Assembly (NCBI GenBank): GCA_900770295.1
Contig: CAAGJQ010000129.1
Location: 1 to 24,515 of the forward strand
Length of the DNA: 24,515 bases
Source: an uncultured Oscillibacter sp.
GTDB taxonomy: Bacteria; Bacillota; Clostridia; Oscillospirales; Oscillospiraceae
Reading direction: 5' to 3'
The notes under the pieces were generated by a model, which saw nothing but the letters and a program-made list of their open reading frames with translations, did no database searches and was not told the DNA's origin. Shown piece after piece: positions 1 to 7,275 of the stretch. Both the position numbers and the translations under genes were made by a program. The first letter of the stretch is position 1. Each line of letters starts with the position of its first letter.

Positions 1-21
1 CCAGCGTATCCAGCTAAAAAC

Positions 22-53
22 CGGAGTGGCGCCGCTGACGCTGCGCCACTCCG
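22..53 (-). terminator. Intrinsic terminator downstream of the RNHCP gene
   Basis: An 11-bp inverted repeat (arms 22-32 and 43-53, core GGAGTGGCGC/GCGCCACTCC) encloses a 10-nt loop. On the minus strand it is followed, after two bases, by TTTTT. That orientation fits the end of the RNHCP gene, whose stop lies about 90 bases upstream. No comparable T-run follows the stem on the plus strand. Confidence 0.7.
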
Positions 54-142
54 CTTAAAACTTAATATTTTCCTACCAGGGGGCTTTTTTGTGCTGTCCG
101 TACAATCTGGGGCAGTTCACAACCGTCAGCCGGAGTATTTTT

Positions 143-532
143 TTACAGCAGGTCTTTCAGATGGCTCAGGGGGAAGGGCGGCTCCGCCAGAGGCTTGACC
201 GCCAGACTCATGAGCAGCGCGGGATTGTCGTCCGCCGCTATCCGGTTGGAATGGAGGACGCCGCAGGCTTTACAGCGGTGGATGACGGCCCACTCACCGC
301 CTTTCCGCACCCATACCGCCACCGGCTCCATGGTGCCGCCGCACTGGGCGGCCCGGTCACCGGGCTCATCGTCCAGATGGACGCTGGACAGGCAGTTGGG
401 GCAGTGGTTGCGGTGGTGGCTCCCGGCCCCCTCGGGACCCACGGGCCAGCCGCAGACACGGCAGGTGAATATGTCGCTGCAAGGCTGTGTACGGTAGTCG
501 GGTTTTCTGCGGGTTTGATCAGTGGAATGCAT
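143..532 (-). CDS. RNHCP domain-containing zinc-ribbon protein
   Basis: A 129-residue protein of unknown cellular role belonging to the RNHCP family, which is named after its signature. The signature RNHCPNC is at residues 41-47 and is followed by the family-typical S-x-H-x-D-x-x-PGDR stretch (to about residue 60). Cys pairs C24/C27, C44/C47 and C87/C90 look like zinc-ribbon knuckles, so a structural zinc is likely (inference). There is no signal peptide or membrane segment, so it is probably cytosolic. The ATG at 530-532 has a GAGGAGG-type Shine-Dalgarno 8 bases upstream. The gene appears monocistronic: it has its own promoter at 692-720 and its own terminator at 22-53. The N-terminal 20 residues are basic and poorly conserved-looking. 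Family membership is clear; biochemical function is not known to me. Confidence 0.85.
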   Translation of the reverse strand: MHSTDQTRRKPDYRTQPCSDIFTCRVCGWPVGPEGAGSHHRNHCPNCLSSVHLDDEPGDRAAQCGGTMEPVAVWVRKGGEWAVIHRCKACGVLHSNRIAADDNPALLMSLAVKPLAEPPFPLSHLKDLL

Positions 533-569
533 GGTGTCTGCCTCCTCGAAAGTGATGTGTTTTCAGCTT

Positions 570-605
570 CCGGGAGGTCGTGCTGATACGGAACAGACCT
601 CCCGG
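570..605 (-). promoter_or_regulatory. 10-bp inverted repeat in the RNHCP mRNA leader
   Basis: CCGGGAGGTC (570-579) and GACCTCCCGG (596-605) form a perfect 10-bp stem with a 16-nt loop. It lies between the RNHCP promoter and its start codon, 37 nt upstream of the ATG. No T-run follows in either direction, so it is not an ordinary terminator. It could be an RNA hairpin affecting stability or translation, or a protein-binding palindrome. Confidence 0.5.
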
Positions 606-691
606 TCAGTCCGCAGGCACCGAGGTATGATACAGTGTCAAAAAGCAGGTTCTCCTTACATATAAAAGATACCCCATTGGGAGATGAAACC

Positions 692-720
692 AGTATAGCG
701 GATCAGCGGAACGCCGTCAA
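692..720 (-). promoter_or_regulatory. Sigma-A-type promoter for the RNHCP gene
   Basis: On the minus strand TTGACG (-35, 715-720) is separated by exactly 17 nt from TATACT (-10, 692-697). The spacer ends in TCCGC immediately before the -10, as in the ssnA promoter. The -35 begins only 11 bases past the stop of the upstream YitT gene, so this promoter makes the RNHCP gene an independent unit. Confidence 0.65.
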
Positions 721-731
721 GGCATCGTTGA

Positions 732-1607
732 TCAGGCGGTGATTTTTTTGAAATTGCCCATGGTTTCGCTGACGGTGGACACATAGGCAAAGGTATCCGG
801 AAATTCCTGGAGGATCTGCTGGAATTTCACTATTTGATGGCGGTTCACCACGCAGATCAGCAGCGACCGGGGCGTATCGGAGTACATGCCCTGCGCCGGC
901 AGAACCGTCACGCCATGGTGCAGCTCCTGCAGCAGCCGGGCGGACAGGAGGTCGGCATGCCGCGTGACTACCTCAAATTTCAGGGCGGTCTTGCAGCCTT
1001 TCAGAATCATGTCACTGATGCGGGAGCTGAGATAGCAGTAGATCAGGCACAGAATGACAGGCTCAAACTGGCAGCCATAGACAAAGAAGGAGAGCGCCGC
1101 CACAGAGGCGTTCAGGCCGAAAATCAACCAGACCAGGCTGGCCTCAGGATGCTTCCGGCGCACCCAGGCGGCCACGATATCCGTGCCGCCGGTGGAACCG
1201 TTCTGGCGGATGACAAGGCCATACACAACGCCGCTGATGACACCGGCGGCCACCGGCCCCAGAATGGCGGAGGTGCCAGTCTCCGTGTGATAGACCAGAG
1301 CCCCCAGATCCATCTGTCCAAGCACCAGCGTGGCACAGGAAAAGACGGCCACGAACAGGAGACTTTTGCGGGCAAAGTCCGCATTCAGCTTTCGCCAGGC
1401 CAGCAGGATCAGAGGAACATTGATGAAAAGGGAAAAGCAGCCGATGCTGATGTGGAACAGGTACTGAACAATGGTTGCAAGGCCGTTGATCCCCGCCGGG
1501 GCGAAGGCGTTGGGGAATACAAAGCACTCGTAGCTCAAAGCCATGAGCAGGGCCAGCGCCGCAATGGACAGGTGACTTTTCAAAGTTTTGCCGAGGGTGG
1601 TTGACAT
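732..1607 (-). CDS. YitT family membrane protein (DUF161/DUF2179)
   Basis: A 291-residue integral membrane protein of the YitT family, found in multiple copies in Firmicutes; transport substrate and function are not established. The N-terminal about 200 residues contain several hydrophobic segments with the family-typical VFPNAFAPAGINGLATI and NGSTGGTDIVA stretches. The C-terminal part is the soluble DUF2179 domain, including the VTVLPAQGMYSD loop. I chose the ATG at 1605-1607 because GGAAGGAG lies 9 bases upstream; the in-frame extension up to 1679 reaches into the promoter and is rich in basic residues, unlike the family. A promoter at 1639-1667 serves the gene. No clear terminator follows it: the RNHCP promoter starts almost at once. 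Confidence 0.88.
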   Translation of the reverse strand: MSTTLGKTLKSHLSIAALALLMALSYECFVFPNAFAPAGINGLATIVQYLFHISIGCFSLFINVPLILLAWRKLNADFARKSLLFVAVFSCATLVLGQMDLGALVYHTETGTSAILGPVAAGVISGVVYGLVIRQNGSTGGTDIVAAWVRRKHPEASLVWLIFGLNASVAALSFFVYGCQFEPVILCLIYCYLSSRISDMILKGCKTALKFEVVTRHADLLSARLLQELHHGVTVLPAQGMYSDTPRSLLICVVNRHQIVKFQQILQEFPDTFAYVSTVSETMGNFKKITA

Positions 1608-1619
1608 GATAGCGCGCTC

Positions 1620-1640
1620 CTTCCGAATTTCTAACGGAAG
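1620..1640 (-). promoter_or_regulatory. Palindrome overlapping the YitT -10 box and Shine-Dalgarno
   Basis: CTTCCG (1620-1625) and CGGAAG (1635-1640) form a 6-bp inverted repeat with a 9-nt AT-rich centre. One arm overlaps the downstream edge of the -10 box and the other overlaps the GGAAGGAG ribosome binding site. Position and symmetry fit an operator covering the transcription start. As the predicted start falls between the arms, a DNA site is more likely than an RNA hairpin. Confidence 0.4.
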
Positions 1641-1667
1641 TATACGTCTTTTTTTACCAAAATGCAA
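1639..1667 (-). promoter_or_regulatory. Promoter for the YitT-family gene
   Basis: On the minus strand TTGCAT (1662-1667), a 17-nt A-rich spacer, and TATACT (1639-1644). The promoter lies in a markedly AT-rich block (about 1650-1760) that stands out from the GC-rich surroundings and could act as an UP-like or curved region. I see no gene in 1668-1885. Confidence 0.55.
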
Positions 1668-1885
1668 CAAAAATTGCAAAAATTACACGAAAATGCATAA
1701 AAAATTTCATATCCTGCAAAATGGAGTTTTTTTGGATGAAAATAGCCGATTTTGGTGGATCAATCGGCAAAATGACGCAGAGGCGGCATGGCCTTTCACC
1801 ATTTTCAGAGCCCGGAAGAACACATTTGGGGCGTAGAGTCACTCTGCTTTGAAATCCATGCGGGTATCCGGTCCTTCTCCGGGAG

Positions 1886-2782
1886 TCACTTGGACTTTGC
1901 CAGCAGGAAAATGGTGGTGATAATGGCGGCAAAGCCGATCAGGTCCGTGGCGGAGAAGGAGGTTCCCAGCCAGAGGGCCGAAAAGATCGTGGCGGACACC
2001 GGTTCCGTGGCAGCCAGCATGGAGGACTTCACGGGGCCGATATCCTGGAGACCCTGCAAAAACAGAGAGAAGGCGACCACGGTACCCAGCAGGATAATGG
2101 CAGCCACGGCCAGCCAGCCCTGGACGGGCAGATGTACCTCATAGTGCCAGCTCCGGACCGCCAGATTCAGCACGATACCGCCGATCAGCAATCCGTAGCC
2201 GGTGACCACTTCGCTGCCCCAGCGGGACAGAAGTCCGCGGGGCAGCAGGGTGTAGACGGCTCCCGCCACGGCCGTGGAAAGCCCCCAGAACAGCGCCTTG
2301 GAGGAGAGGACCATGTGGGCGGGATCGCCGCCTGTGGCCAGCAGATACGTACCCAGCAGAGCCAGCAGCAGGGAAACGGCCTCCACCCGCCGGGGTCTGC
2401 GGCGCAGCCGCAGGCAGGTCACCAGCATGATGAGGACCAGATTCAAAGTCTGCAGCACTGTGGCGGTGGCGGCGTTGGAATAGGAGATGGCGGTCATGTA
2501 GCACAGCTGGCACATCATGAGGCCGCAGACGCCAAAACAGACCAGCATGGCGGCATCCCGGGGTGATTTCCAGATACGGCACATATCCCCCCGGTGCCTG
2601 GGAAACGCCGCCAGGATCAGGAGCACACCGGATACCAACAGCCGGATGCAGGTCAGCCACAGGGAGCTGATGCCGAATCGGGAGAACAGGTATTGCCCGC
2701 AGGTGCCGGAAAAGCCCCAGCACACGCCGCCCAGCATCGTGCATAGAATCCCCCGCAGAGTGTGAGATTTTGCTTCGTTCAT
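1886..2782 (-). CDS. EamA/DMT-family transporter
   Basis: A 298-residue protein with about ten hydrophobic segments in two repeated halves, the architecture of EamA (drug/metabolite transporter) carriers in the cytoplasmic membrane. Features visible are the N-terminal GGVCWGFSGTCGQYLF stretch, a charged loop RLRRRPRRVE between halves, and the LLGTVVAFSLFLQGLQ and PVSATIFSALWLG segments typical of the second EamA repeat. The substrate cannot be told from sequence. I prefer the ATG at 2780-2782 because GAGGAG lies 8 bases upstream; an ATG 24 bases further out has no convincing ribosome site and falls inside the pyrI terminator. It is co-directional with the pyr operon but separated from it by that terminator. 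I see no promoter of its own, so read-through may contribute. Confidence 0.87.
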   Translation of the reverse strand: MNEAKSHTLRGILCTMLGGVCWGFSGTCGQYLFSRFGISSLWLTCIRLLVSGVLLILAAFPRHRGDMCRIWKSPRDAAMLVCFGVCGLMMCQLCYMTAISYSNAATATVLQTLNLVLIMLVTCLRLRRRPRRVEAVSLLLALLGTYLLATGGDPAHMVLSSKALFWGLSTAVAGAVYTLLPRGLLSRWGSEVVTGYGLLIGGIVLNLAVRSWHYEVHLPVQGWLAVAAIILLGTVVAFSLFLQGLQDIGPVKSSMLAATEPVSATIFSALWLGTSFSATDLIGFAAIITTIFLLAKSK

Positions 2783-2799
2783 AACAGATACTCCTCGAA

Positions 2800-2835
2800 A
2801 AGACATCCGGTCCAGGAATGCTCCCGAACCGGATG
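2800..2835 (-). terminator. Terminator at the end of the pyr operon
   Basis: CATCCGGT (minus strand, 2835-2828) pairs with ACCGGATG (2811-2804). A further GGGA/TTCC pairing is possible inside the loop, and the minus strand continues TCTTTT. It lies 7 bases beyond the pyrI stop, in the 60-base gap to the EamA gene. The U-tract is imperfect, so termination may be partial. Confidence 0.6.
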
Positions 2836-2842
2836 CTGCGGT

Positions 2843-3268
2843 TTAAAACTTTTTGTCCTTGGCGGTGTCGCAGTAAGCGCAGCGGTAGGTGTGCTTCTCG
2901 GCGTCGCTCAGCAGGAAGATGGCGTCCAGCTGCGGCTCCGCCACGGTGATGCAGCGGGGGTTTTTGCAGTGGATGATGTTCACCAGCTTTTTCGGCAGCT
3001 CCAGGTGCTTCTTCTCCACCAGCCTGCCGTCGCGGATGATGTTGACGGTGATGTTGGAATCGATGTAACCCAGCACGTCCAGATCCACATCCATGGGGGA
3101 GTCGATCTTGATGATGTCCTTCCGGCCCATGTGGTCGCTGCGGACATTTTTGATGATGGCCACGGAGCAGTCCAGCTCGTCCAGATGCAGATACTTGTAG
3201 ATGTCCATGCTCTTGCCGGCCTGAATGTGGTCCAGGACCACGCCGTTTTGGATGCTGTCAATATTCAT
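2843..3268 (-). CDS. pyrI: Aspartate carbamoyltransferase regulatory chain PyrI
   Basis: A 141-residue regulatory subunit of aspartate transcarbamoylase. In the E. coli-type enzyme it binds CTP/ATP at its N-terminal domain and joins catalytic trimers through a C-terminal zinc domain. The four zinc ligands are visible as C101, C106, C130 and C133 (HCKNPRC and YRCAYC). The N-terminal domain carries the family motif GKSMDIYKYL. It begins 19 bases after the pyrB stop and is the last gene of the operon. The sequence is somewhat shorter than the E. coli chain (about 153 residues), which is normal for clostridial versions. Its presence implies allosteric rather than only transcriptional control of ATCase (inference from the family). 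Confidence 0.96.
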   Translation of the reverse strand: MNIDSIQNGVVLDHIQAGKSMDIYKYLHLDELDCSVAIIKNVRSDHMGRKDIIKIDSPMDVDLDVLGYIDSNITVNIIRDGRLVEKKHLELPKKLVNIIHCKNPRCITVAEPQLDAIFLLSDAEKHTYRCAYCDTAKDKKF

Positions 3269-3287
3269 AAATCGATTGCTCCTTTCC

Positions 3288-4208
3288 TCAGACCTCGATG
3301 CCCAGCAGCTTCATGATGAGGGCCATGCGGATGAACTTGCCGTTTTTGACCTGCTTCCAGTAGGTGGCTCTGGGGTCCTTGTCCACGGCCACGGAGATCT
3401 CGTTGACACGGGGCAGGGGATGGAGAATGGACAGATCCGGCTTGGCGCTGACCAGCTTCTCCGGCGTCAGCACATAGCTGTCCTTCAAGCGCAGATAGTC
3501 CTCCTCGTTGAAGAACCGCTCCTTCTGGACGCGGGTCATGTACAGGATGTCCAGCTGGGGGATGACGGACTCCAGGTCGGTGGTCTGGGTGTAGGGGATG
3601 CCCTTCTTCTTCAGGGCCTCCTCCTTCACATAGCGGGGCAACTTCAGCTCCAGGGGGGAGATGAGGACGAAGTTGATGTTCTGATACCGGCTCAGGGCGT
3701 TCACCAGGGAGTGGACGGTGCGGCCGAATTTCAGGTCGCCGCAGAAGCCGATGGTGAAGTTGTCCAGACGGCCCTTTTCCCGGTGGATGGTCAGCAGGTC
3801 GGTGAGCGTCTGGGTGGGGTGGTTGTGGCCACCGTCACCGGCGTTGATGATGGGGACCTCGCTGTACTGCGCGGCGGCGAAGGGCGCGCCCTCCTTGGGA
3901 TGGCGCATGGCGATGATGTCGGCATAGCAGCTGACGGTGTGAACGGTGTCTCCCACGGTCTCGCCCTTGGCGGTGGAACTGGAATTGGCCTCGGAGAAGC
4001 CCAGCACGCTGCCGCCCAGCGCCAGCATGGCGGATTCAAAGGAGAGGCGGGTGCGGGTGGAGGGCTCAAAGAACAGGGTGGCCAGCTGCTTGTGGGCACA
4101 GGCGTTCTGGTATTTGGCGGGGTTGGCGATGATATCCTCCGCCTTGGCGATCAGTTCGTCGATTTCTTCAACGGTGAGATCGGTGACGTCAATGATATTT
4201 CTGGGCAT
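3288..4208 (-). CDS. pyrB: Aspartate carbamoyltransferase catalytic chain PyrB
   Basis: A 306-residue enzyme that condenses carbamoyl phosphate with L-aspartate to give N-carbamoyl-aspartate, the committed step of UMP synthesis. The carbamoyl-phosphate loop FFEPSTRTRLSFE (S50-T-R-T-R54) is intact, as are GDGGHNHPTQTLTDLLT and the aspartate-site HPLPRVNEI. I place the start at the ATG 4206-4208, 8 bases after a perfect AAGGAGG. A TTG two codons upstream is too close to the Shine-Dalgarno. It sits directly after pyrE (13-base gap) and before pyrI, so catalytic and regulatory chains are made from adjacent cistrons. Confidence 0.97.
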   Translation of the reverse strand: MPRNIIDVTDLTVEEIDELIAKAEDIIANPAKYQNACAHKQLATLFFEPSTRTRLSFESAMLALGGSVLGFSEANSSSTAKGETVGDTVHTVSCYADIIAMRHPKEGAPFAAAQYSEVPIINAGDGGHNHPTQTLTDLLTIHREKGRLDNFTIGFCGDLKFGRTVHSLVNALSRYQNINFVLISPLELKLPRYVKEEALKKKGIPYTQTTDLESVIPQLDILYMTRVQKERFFNEEDYLRLKDSYVLTPEKLVSAKPDLSILHPLPRVNEISVAVDKDPRATYWKQVKNGKFIRMALIMKLLGIEV

Positions 4209-4221
4209 GTCCAAAACCTCC

Positions 4222-4857
4222 TTAACCGATCCAGCTCTCGTCAGAGGGGTTGGCCCGGAACTTCTTCAGGCGGTCAATGTCCTCGGGCTTGATCTTGCCC
4301 TCCTCGGCGGCCACTTCGCAGACGGCGTCGAAGTTGGACAGGCTGTAATTGACCACATTGGCGGCGGCCATGCGGTCCAGGCCCTTCTGCAGGCCGTAGG
4401 TGAAGATAGACGCGATGCCCAGCACCTCGGCGCCAGCCTCCCGCAGGGCCTCCACCACCTCGATGCAGCTGCCGCCGGTAGAGATCAGGTCCTCCACAAC
4501 GACGACCTTCTGGCCCGGCTCCAGCTTGCCCTCGATGCGGTTCTGGCGGCCGTGGTCCTTGTTGCCGGAGCGGACATAGCCCATGGGCAGGCCCATGATA
4601 TGGCCGCAGATGGCGGCGTGGGCGATACCGGCGGTGGAGGTGCCCATCAGGACCTCTACGGTGGGATAGTGCTTGCAGATCAGGTCCACCAGGCCCTCTT
4701 CCACGTGGGTGCGGACGGCAGGGGCCGTCAGGGTCAGGCGGTTGTCGCAGTAGATGGGGCTCTTGATGCCGCTGGCCCAGGTAAAGGGCTCGTCGGGCCG
4801 CAGGAACACGGCGCCGATGCTCAGCAGGTCATGGGCGATGGTCTTTTCCAAACTCAT
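4222..4857 (-). CDS. pyrE: Orotate phosphoribosyltransferase PyrE
   Basis: A 211-residue cytosolic type I phosphoribosyltransferase that transfers the ribose-5-phosphate of PRPP to orotate to give OMP. The PRPP-binding motif VVVVEDLISTGGS is at residues 118-130. The flexible-loop region with KDHGRQNRIEG follows VRSGNK (about 96-110), and the substrate-side TSTAGIAHA is at 73-81. The ATG at 4857 has an AGGAGG-like site in the 33-base gap after pyrF. The C-terminal extension of about 20 charged residues is modest. The downstream neighbour pyrB and upstream neighbour pyrF give a full OMP-to-UMP pair here. Confidence 0.96.
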   Translation of the reverse strand: MSLEKTIAHDLLSIGAVFLRPDEPFTWASGIKSPIYCDNRLTLTAPAVRTHVEEGLVDLICKHYPTVEVLMGTSTAGIAHAAICGHIMGLPMGYVRSGNKDHGRQNRIEGKLEPGQKVVVVEDLISTGGSCIEVVEALREAGAEVLGIASIFTYGLQKGLDRMAAANVVNYSLSNFDAVCEVAAEEGKIKPEDIDRLKKFRANPSDESWIG

Positions 4858-4890
4858 ATCTCAATTCCTCCTAAGAAATATTTAACCGAT

Positions 4891-5595
4891 TCAACCGAGA
4901 AAATCCTTTACCGCTCTCCGGTAGGCGGCCACGGGGTCCTCCGCCTGGGTGATGGGACGGCCCACCACGATGTAGTCGCAGCCGGACTTGCCCGCCTTTT
5001 CCGGGGTCATGATGCGCTTCTGGTCGCCCACGGCGCTGTCGGCGAAGCGGATGCCGGGGGTGACAGTGACGAAGTCCTCGCCGCACTTCTCCTTGACGAG
5101 AGCGGCCTCCAGGGGAGAGCACACCACGCCGTCCAGACCGGAATCGGCGGCGTTTTTGGCGTAGGACATGACCGTCTCCGCCATGGGGACATCGATCAGC
5201 AGCTCATTTTTCAGGGCCGCCGCATCGGTGGAGGTCAGCTGAGTGACGGCGATCAGCAGGGGCCGGGAACCGTCGGGCCGGGTCAGTCCCTCCAGGGCGC
5301 CCTTCATCATCTCGGAGGCGCCGGCGGCGTGGAGGTTCACCATGTCCACATCCAGACGGGAGAGGACGGCCATGGCCCGCTTGACCGTGTTGGGGATGTC
5401 GTGGAGCTTCAGGTCCAGGAAAATCTTGTGGCCCCGGGCCTTGATCTCCCGCACGACATCGGGTCCCTCGGCATAAAACAGCTCCATGCCGATCTTCACA
5501 AAGGGCTTCTCCCCGGCGGGGAACTGGTCCAGAAATGCCAGCGTCTCCTCCTTGGTGGGGAAGTCCAGGGCAATGATGACGTCTTTCGCGCTCAT
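4891..5595 (-). CDS. pyrF: Orotidine 5'-phosphate decarboxylase PyrF
   Basis: A 234-residue TIM-barrel enzyme that decarboxylates OMP to UMP, the last step of the de novo pathway. The catalytic D-x-K-x-x-D motif reads FLDLKLHDIPNTV, with D61, K63 and D66, placing it in the group-1 (B. subtilis/E. coli-like) subfamily. The C-terminal phosphate-binding VVGRPIT is present near the end. The start is uncertain: an ATG at 5595 lies 11 bases from AAAGGA, while an in-frame TTG at 5601 lies 5 bases away. I prefer the ATG because the protein then starts in the usual place before VIIALDF. It lies between pyrD (34-base gap) and pyrE. Confidence 0.95.
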   Translation of the reverse strand: MSAKDVIIALDFPTKEETLAFLDQFPAGEKPFVKIGMELFYAEGPDVVREIKARGHKIFLDLKLHDIPNTVKRAMAVLSRLDVDMVNLHAAGASEMMKGALEGLTRPDGSRPLLIAVTQLTSTDAAALKNELLIDVPMAETVMSYAKNAADSGLDGVVCSPLEAALVKEKCGEDFVTVTPGIRFADSAVGDQKRIMTPEKAGKSGCDYIVVGRPITQAEDPVAAYRRAVKDFLG

Positions 5596-5629
5596 ATTCA
5601 AAACAGTCCTTTCTGTTGTATTTCTTCGT

Positions 5630-6544
5630 TCAGCGGTGGGCGGCGCCGGTCAGTTCCGCGATCTTCTCCACGCCCATCCGCTCACAGACGGCGGGCAGCT
5701 TCTCCACCATGGTCTTGCAGGCGAAGGGGTCTTTCAGGTTGGCGGCGCCCACTTCCACGGCGGCGGCGCCCGCCAGCATCATCTCCGCGGCATCCTCGGC
5801 GGAGGAGACGCCGCCGCAGCCGATAATTGGGATGTTGACGGCTTCGTACACGTCCCACACCATCCGCAGGGCGACGGGGAGCACGGCGGGCCCGGAGACG
5901 CCGCCGGTGCGGTTGGCGATGATGGGCTTGCGGGATTTCAGATCGATGCGCATGCCCAGTAGGGTGTTGATGAGGCACACGCCGTCGGCCCCCGCGTCCT
6001 CGCAGGCCTTCGCAATCTCCGCGATGTCCGTGACATTGGGGGTAAGCTTCATGAACACGGGCTTGCTGGTGGCGGCCTTCACCGCCTTTGTCACCTCGGC
6101 GGCGGCCTTGGGGTCGCAGCCGAAGTTCCTGCCCCCCGCGTGGACATTGGGGCAGGAGATGTTCACTTCCAGAATTTTGACCTGCTCCACATCCTCCAGC
6201 TTGCGGCAGTTCTCCGCGTACTCGTCAATGGAGAAGCCGCCCACATTGGCAATGACGGGGCCCTGGAAAATTTTCGCAATATTGGGCACTTCCTTCTCAA
6301 TAACGGCGTCGATGCCGGGGTTTTGCAGGCCCACGGCGTTCAGCATGCCGCCGGTCATCTCCGCGATGCGGGGCTGGGGATTGCCCAGCCGGGCCTCCCC
6401 TGTGGTGCCCTTCCAGGAGAAGCTGCCCAGGACATTCAGATCATACAGCTCGGCGTACTCCCGGCCGTAGCCGAAGGTGCCGGAGGCGGGAATGATGGGA
6501 TTTTTCAGCTCCACGCCCGCCAGATTCACAGAGAGGTTTACCAT
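5630..6544 (-). CDS. pyrD: Dihydroorotate dehydrogenase B, catalytic subunit PyrDB
   Basis: A 304-residue FMN-dependent class 1B dihydroorotate dehydrogenase subunit. It oxidises dihydroorotate to orotate and passes electrons through PyrK to NAD+. The catalytic cysteine is C131 in LEVNISCPNVHAGG, the class 1 base in place of the Ser of class 2 enzymes. The N-terminal LAGVELKNPIIPASGTFGYG and the FMN-binding IIGCGGVSSAEDA stretch are typical. The first 7 bases overlap the end of pyrK (ATG inside GTATGG), indicating translational coupling of the two subunits. Soluble cytosolic NAD-linked class 1B enzymes suit an anaerobe with no quinone chain (inference). Confidence 0.96.
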   Translation of the reverse strand: MVNLSVNLAGVELKNPIIPASGTFGYGREYAELYDLNVLGSFSWKGTTGEARLGNPQPRIAEMTGGMLNAVGLQNPGIDAVIEKEVPNIAKIFQGPVIANVGGFSIDEYAENCRKLEDVEQVKILEVNISCPNVHAGGRNFGCDPKAAAEVTKAVKAATSKPVFMKLTPNVTDIAEIAKACEDAGADGVCLINTLLGMRIDLKSRKPIIANRTGGVSGPAVLPVALRMVWDVYEAVNIPIIGCGGVSSAEDAAEMMLAGAAAVEVGAANLKDPFACKTMVEKLPAVCERMGVEKIAELTGAAHR

Positions 6545-7275
6545 ACGATCTCCTCCTTATACAGGATGGGGCCGTCCTTGCAGACCCGCTTGTACCCGTT
6601 CTTCGTGGGCACGGTGCAGCCCATGCAGGCGCCGAAGCCGCAGCCCATCCGGGCCTCGAAGCTGAACTGTCCGCCCTTGAGCTGGGGCAGGGCGTGGACG
6701 GCTTTCAGCATGGGCAGGGGGCCGCAGGCGAGCACATAGTCGCACTCCGGCACGGCCTTGATGCAGTCGGTGACGAAGCCCTTCACGCCAAGGCTCCCGT
6801 CCTCGGTGGCGAGAGAGAGGCGGCAGCCCAGGGCGGCGAATTCCTCCAGATAGAAGGCGTCCTTTCCGGTGCGGAAGCCCAGGGCCACGGTGGGGGTCTG
6901 GCCCCGCTCCAGCATCCGCTGGGCAAGGCCGTACAGCGGGGCGATGCCGATGCCGCCGCCGGCCAGAACGGGGTGTTCTCCGGCAAGGCTCATGTCAAAG
7001 CCGTTGCCAAGGCCGCTGAGCACATCCAGCTCCGTGCCGGGCACGCAGCGGACCAGCTCCTTCGTGCCCTCGCCCACCACTTTCACCAGCAGCATCAGGG
7101 CGTCCTCCGTCCAGTTGCAGATGGAGATGGGCCGCCGCAGGAACTTGCCGGGCAGCTCGATATTCACAAACTGCCCCGGCGCCGTGATGGCGGAGGTGTC
7201 ACCGGAGAGCACCAGCTCATAGGTGTCGGCGGTCAGCTGACGGGCGTGTTCCAGCGTAAACAGGGATTTTTTCAT
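6538..7275 (-). CDS. pyrK: Dihydroorotate dehydrogenase B, electron transfer subunit PyrK
   Basis: A 245-residue ferredoxin-reductase-like subunit with FAD, NAD and [2Fe-2S] sites. It forms a heterotetramer with PyrDB. The FAD signature R-R-P-I-S-I is near residue 49, the pyridine-nucleotide loop is GGGIGIAPLY, and the cluster ligands are C212, C217, C220 and C232 (spacing C-x4-C-x2-C-x11-C). The ATG shares an ATGA with the stop of pyrC, and its own 3' end overlaps pyrD by 7 bases. pyrC, pyrK and pyrD are therefore one tightly coupled block. All family residues I can check are present. Confidence 0.96.
   Translation of the reverse strand: MKKSLFTLEHARQLTADTYELVLSGDTSAITAPGQFVNIELPGKFLRRPISICNWTEDALMLLVKVVGEGTKELVRCVPGTELDVLSGLGNGFDMSLAGEHPVLAGGGIGIAPLYGLAQRMLERGQTPTVALGFRTGKDAFYLEEFAALGCRLSLATEDGSLGVKGFVTDCIKAVPECDYVLACGPLPMLKAVHALPQLKGGQFSFEARMGCGFGACMGCTVPTKNGYKRVCKDGPILYKEEIVW

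Noticed and set aside
1835..1880. AGAGTCACTCT palindrome and a repeated GAGTCACT after the EamA gene as a terminator
   Set aside because: The arms are 5 bp or shorter and no T-run follows in either direction. The direct repeat may be chance.
1588..1932. Short open frames on both strands in the AT-rich space between the YitT and EamA genes
   Set aside because: No ribosome sites in sensible places, overlap with the YitT promoter, and no recognisable composition or motif.
3946..5826. Plus-strand open frame of about 626 codons opposite pyrB, pyrE and pyrF
   Set aside because: Antisense shadow spanning three well-defined pyr genes; low-complexity composition and no recognisable domain.
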